This document shows, in pieces, positions 61,571 to 64,000 of a stretch of 64,000 bases of DNA. A model generated the notes under the pieces. The model was not told the origin of the DNA. It made no database searches and worked only from the letters and a program-made list of their open reading frames with translations. The DNA is from Bin5 sp022821545 (GTDB lineage Bacteria; Chloroflexota; Anaerolineae; Caldilineales; Caldilineaceae). The DNA lies in the NCBI GenBank assembly GCA_963664085.2, contig CAXXLO010000002.1:1-64000 (forward strand), in the 5' to 3' direction. The first letter of the stretch is position 1; each line of letters starts with the position of its first letter. The position numbers were made by a program, and so were the translations under genes.

Positions 61571-62731
61571 TTGGCAATACGCAACTTCCCCGAACGGGAC
61601 TATCGTCTGATCAGCACATACAAGACGGATATCCCCCTCGACGATGACGCCATCGAAGAAAAGGTCGAACAAGCGTGGTGGTCCCCCGATATCCCCCGCG
61701 ACCAACTCAAAGCGCTGATGCAGCGCACCAACCGCTACGGTCTCCTCGATTTTGGCCTGTGGATCATCCTGCTTGGGGTGAGCGGCTACCTAGCCTGGAT
61801 CTCCTGGGGCACCTGGTGGGCGATTCTCGCCTTTTTCATCTATGGTACGCTCTACTCCTCATCCGACGCGCGATGGCACGAGTGTGGCCATGGCACCGTG
61901 TTTCGCACCCGTTGGCTAAACGAGCTCTTTTACCATATCAGCTCCTTCATGACCATACGTGAAGCTAACCTCTGGCGTTGGAGCCATGCCCGCCATCATA
62001 CCAACACCTATCTCGTGGGTTATGACCCCGAAATCCAGGTTCAACGGCCAGCCGATCTGCTCATCTTTGCGATGGACTTTTTCTTTCTGCGGGGCGTGCT
62101 AGAAGTACAGCGCGTGATCAGACATGCTGCCGGGCAAATCGGCGACGATGTCCGTAGCTTTGCACCCGCCTCTGAGCTACCCAAAATGATCTGGACGAGC
62201 CGGATTTATCTAGCTATTGTGGCGGCTTTTGCGGTGTGGGCGGTGGCGGTCGGCAGCTTTCTGCCGATGATGTTCGTGTGGCTTCCCCGCTTTTACGGTG
62301 CATTTGTGGAGCAAATGCTCGCCGTAACGCAACACGCCGGTTTGGGCGAAGATACGTATGACCACCGCGAAAATACGCGCACGATCTATCTAAATCCGGT
62401 GTTCCGCTATCTGTACATGAACATGAATTATCATATCGAACACCACGTCATACCCATGGTTCCCTACCATGCTTTGGCTGACTTGCACGAGTTGATGAAA
62501 TCACAAACACCGCCGCCGTATCGGAGCCTGTGGCAAGCCTACAAGGAGATGATCCCGGCCTTGTACAAGCAAGCGACCAAAGACCCTGATTATTATATAA
62601 AACGCCCTATTCCTGACGCCGGCACAACGGTTGAAGCGTTCGACATCCCCATAGGCGGCGTTGTCACGCCAAGCAGCGCGTTAAGCGACGAACCGGTAGC
62701 AAACGTGAGAGACGGCACTAGGGCTCGTTGA
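61571..62731 (+). pseudogene. Membrane desaturase/hydroxylase domain of an IS-disrupted desaturase-Rieske fusion
   Basis: The three histidine boxes of the membrane di-iron desaturase/hydroxylase family are intact: HECGH, HARHH and HIEHH, with hydrophobic segments between. The TTG start follows AGGAG by five bases. Native coding ends at residue ~383, where IS copy 2 is inserted at CTAG (62718-62721); the last three codons and the TGA come from the IS. Without the IS the frame runs straight into the Rieske domain. The partial protein still has all its metal ligands, but its electron-donor domain is cut off. The closest described system I can name is the rhizopine demethylase pair MocD/MocE (desaturase-like oxygenase plus ferredoxin). 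The substrate is unknown. Confidence 0.82.
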
Positions 62732-63185
62732 CATTTCGCTTGAGCCAGATCAGTGCAGAAGCGAAGTGCAAGAAAGCCATGAATCGGCGTGCGAGTTTGT
62801 CATAGCGAGTGAAAATGCGTCGATACCACTTGATTCTGTTGATGAAACGTTCGACGATGTTGCGTTCTCGGTAGCGGATTCGGTCATAGGCGCGTGGTTG
62901 CTTACGATTGCGGCGGAAAGGAATCACCACCTCGACCTGTTGGAGCAACTCTCGCAACGGGTCGGAATCGTAGCCTTTATCGGCAATAACGGCATCAAAA
63001 TGGAAAGGGGCGAGCAATGATTCAGCTTGGGACATATCATGGCGTTCACCCCCAGTCAAGATGAACTTGAGGGGCAAGCCAAGGGCATCGACGAGGAGAT
63101 GGATCTTGCTGCTGAATCCGCCCCGACTCCGACCTAGGCACTGTTCTTGCTGACCGCCCCCTTTTTTGAGCCGCCTGCTGCGCAC
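62718..63185 (-). CDS. IS5-family transposase OrfB (copy 2)
   Basis: 155 residues, two fewer than copy 1 because of the in-frame six-base deletion ('RELLQQVEV' instead of 'RELLAAQQVEV'). The catalytic Asp and Glu motifs are intact. Three substitutions near the end (YDKLARR, ALIWLKRN) distinguish it. The TAG stop codon again comes from the CTAG target. Confidence 0.9.
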   Translation of the reverse strand: MRSRRLKKGGGQQEQCLGRSRGGFSSKIHLLVDALGLPLKFILTGGERHDMSQAESLLAPFHFDAVIADKGYDSDPLRELLQQVEVVIPFRRNRKQPRAYDRIRYRERNIVERFINRIKWYRRIFTRYDKLARRFMAFLHFASALIWLKRNVNEP

Positions 63186-63538
63186 ATATGGGCGCGTACA
63201 GCTGTGCTGTCGGGCATGACCGCTGCCAACTCTGGGTCCTGGGCGAACTGTTTGAACATATCAGCCCAAACACCGTTCTCTTCCCAGCGTGCGTAGCGCT
63301 TGAAGACGCTGTTCCACTTGCCATAGCGGTCTGGCAGTTCACGCCACTGGGCACCGGTGCGCAATATCCAGTGGACTGCTTCAACGAAACGGCGACACTT
63401 TTCCTCTTGCCCTGCGTAGGCACGAGGGTGTCCTTGCAGAAATGCGTACAATTTCTGCCACTGATGGTCGGCAATTCTCTTTGTAGACATCCTACTATTG
63501 TCGCCATTGTGACAGAACGAATCAAACGTCAACGAGAC
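62722..63538 (-). mobile_element. IS5-family insertion sequence, copy 2
   Basis: An 817-bp copy of the element at 38287, in opposite orientation, flanked by perfect CTAG duplications (62718-62721 and 63539-63542). It differs by a six-base deletion (GCAGCC missing from the LLAAQQ codons) and a few substitutions near the OrfB end. It interrupts the desaturase-Rieske gene. Confidence 0.95.
63134..63490 (-). CDS. IS5-family transposase OrfA (copy 2)
   Basis: Identical in sequence to OrfA of copy 1, including the A-AAA-AAG slippery site. It should give full transposase by -1 frameshifting into OrfB. Confidence 0.9.
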   Translation of the reverse strand: MSTKRIADHQWQKLYAFLQGHPRAYAGQEEKCRRFVEAVHWILRTGAQWRELPDRYGKWNSVFKRYARWEENGVWADMFKQFAQDPELAAVMPDSTAVRAHMCAAGGSKKGAVSKNSA

Positions 63539-63558
63539 CTAGTGTACCCGCTGAGTCT

Positions 63559-63933
63559 GTGGACACATCGATTGAAGAGATCCGCACAGCAACGGCTGTA
63601 AACACAGATGCCGAAGAAAGCAGTTGGATCGAGGTCTGTAACGTTTCAGATATCGGAGTGGAAGACGTGCTTGGCATTGACTACAATGGCCACACGTACG
63701 CCATTTATCGTTTGGGGCCTCACGCCTTCTTTGCCAGCGATGGTTTATGCACCCATGAAGAAACCGAATTAGCCGCAGGTTTTGTCTTTGATGGCTGTAT
63801 CGAATGCCCACTGCATCTAGGACGCTTCGATATCGAAACAGGCAAAGCATTGTCTGCACCCGTCACTAAAGACCTAAAAACGTACCCTGTTGAGCTGCGC
63901 GGCGATCAGGTATTAATCCAGGTAGAAGGGTAA
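63559..63933 (+). pseudogene. Rieske [2Fe-2S] domain, C-terminal part of the disrupted fusion
   Basis: A 124-codon ORF encoding a Rieske ferredoxin-like domain. The cluster ligands are Cys-x-His in 'GLCTHEETELA' and Cys-x-x-His in 'IECPLHLGRFD'. As a free gene it would need the GTG at 63559, which lacks a ribosome site. Reading from the CTAG, the frame is open and continuous with the desaturase frame (agt gta ccc gct gag tct, then gtg). It is therefore best seen as the electron-transfer domain of a fused oxygenase, cut off by IS copy 2. If expressed from an IS-borne promoter it could still work as a separate ferredoxin. Confidence 0.82.
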
Positions 63934-64000
63934 TCTGATGTAAAGACGGCGCCAAATCAGAAAACTATTGCGTCACCAGTTGTCACGTGCTCAGCCGCAG
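63934..64000. other. Window end, no feature
   Basis: The last 67 bases show no start of a gene that can be supported. Confidence 0.4.

Noticed and set aside
38287..63538. Inversion of the 23.6-kb block between the two IS5 copies after insertion, suggested by the TTAG/CTAG mismatch at copy 1
   Set aside because: At copy 2 the coding frame runs correctly from the left flank to the right flank, so these flanks are still the original neighbours. An inversion would have separated them.

Overview
The window looks like a chromosomal segment of a Chloroflexota-type bacterium (my guess is a Caldilinea-like lineage). The reasons are a Ni-superoxide dismutase with its maturation protease, an F420/NADPH reductase homologue, a DUF6391-type protein, MrfA-like helicase architecture, and many dipeptide-type ABC permeases. 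This is inferred from gene content only; there is no rRNA gene or other decisive phylogenetic marker.

Positions 1-31,300 are a G+C-rich, largely housekeeping backbone. In order it holds the end of a helicase-like gene, a peptide-type ABC importer (binding protein plus two permeases, no ATPase), sodX/sodN, a GNAT protein, an RlmD-like methyltransferase homologue, a large LysM/FG-GAP exported protein, a broken glycosyltransferase, a GalE-like epimerase, an SsnA-like amidohydrolase, an F420 reductase-like gene, an MrfA-like helicase carrying an HNH motif, rnhB, two NAD-binding proteins, an ABC-2 exporter (ATPase plus two permeases), an M16 homologue, holA, a DUF6391 protein, transketolase and an ABC half-transporter.

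Positions 31,479-33,606 are a decayed ISKra4-like element with long imperfect terminal inverted repeats. To its right the character changes to an accessory catabolic island (33,600-63,950) full of mobile DNA. It contains an IclR regulator, epimerase/isomerase/dehydrogenase genes, a ThDP enzyme, DegT and class III aminotransferases, an M24 peptidase homologue (frameshifted), two M81 (MlrC-like) proteins, two phosphotriesterase-family proteins, an alcohol dehydrogenase, two ABC permease pairs, one intact binding protein and two ruined ones, a phytanoyl-CoA dioxygenase-like protein, an amidase, and a desaturase/hydroxylase with a Rieske domain. Two nearly identical IS5-family copies in inverted orientation sit at 38,287-39,109 and 62,722-63,538. 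Two smaller non-autonomous families are also present: a MITE pair around 45.5-48.9 kb, and three short TTAY-associated palindromic elements, each lying just before a gene.

The strongest new reading is at the right end. The second IS5 copy has a perfect CTAG target duplication. Removing it in silico joins the desaturase ORF in frame to the Rieske ORF, so the ancestral gene was probably one desaturase-Rieske fusion of about 513 residues. Its promoter carries the same -35/-10/operator layout as the promoter in front of the IclR gene 28 kb away, which makes it a likely member of that regulator's regulon. Together with MocA- and isomerase-type genes this resembles the logic of rhizopine (moc) catabolism, although the substrate cannot be read from the sequence.
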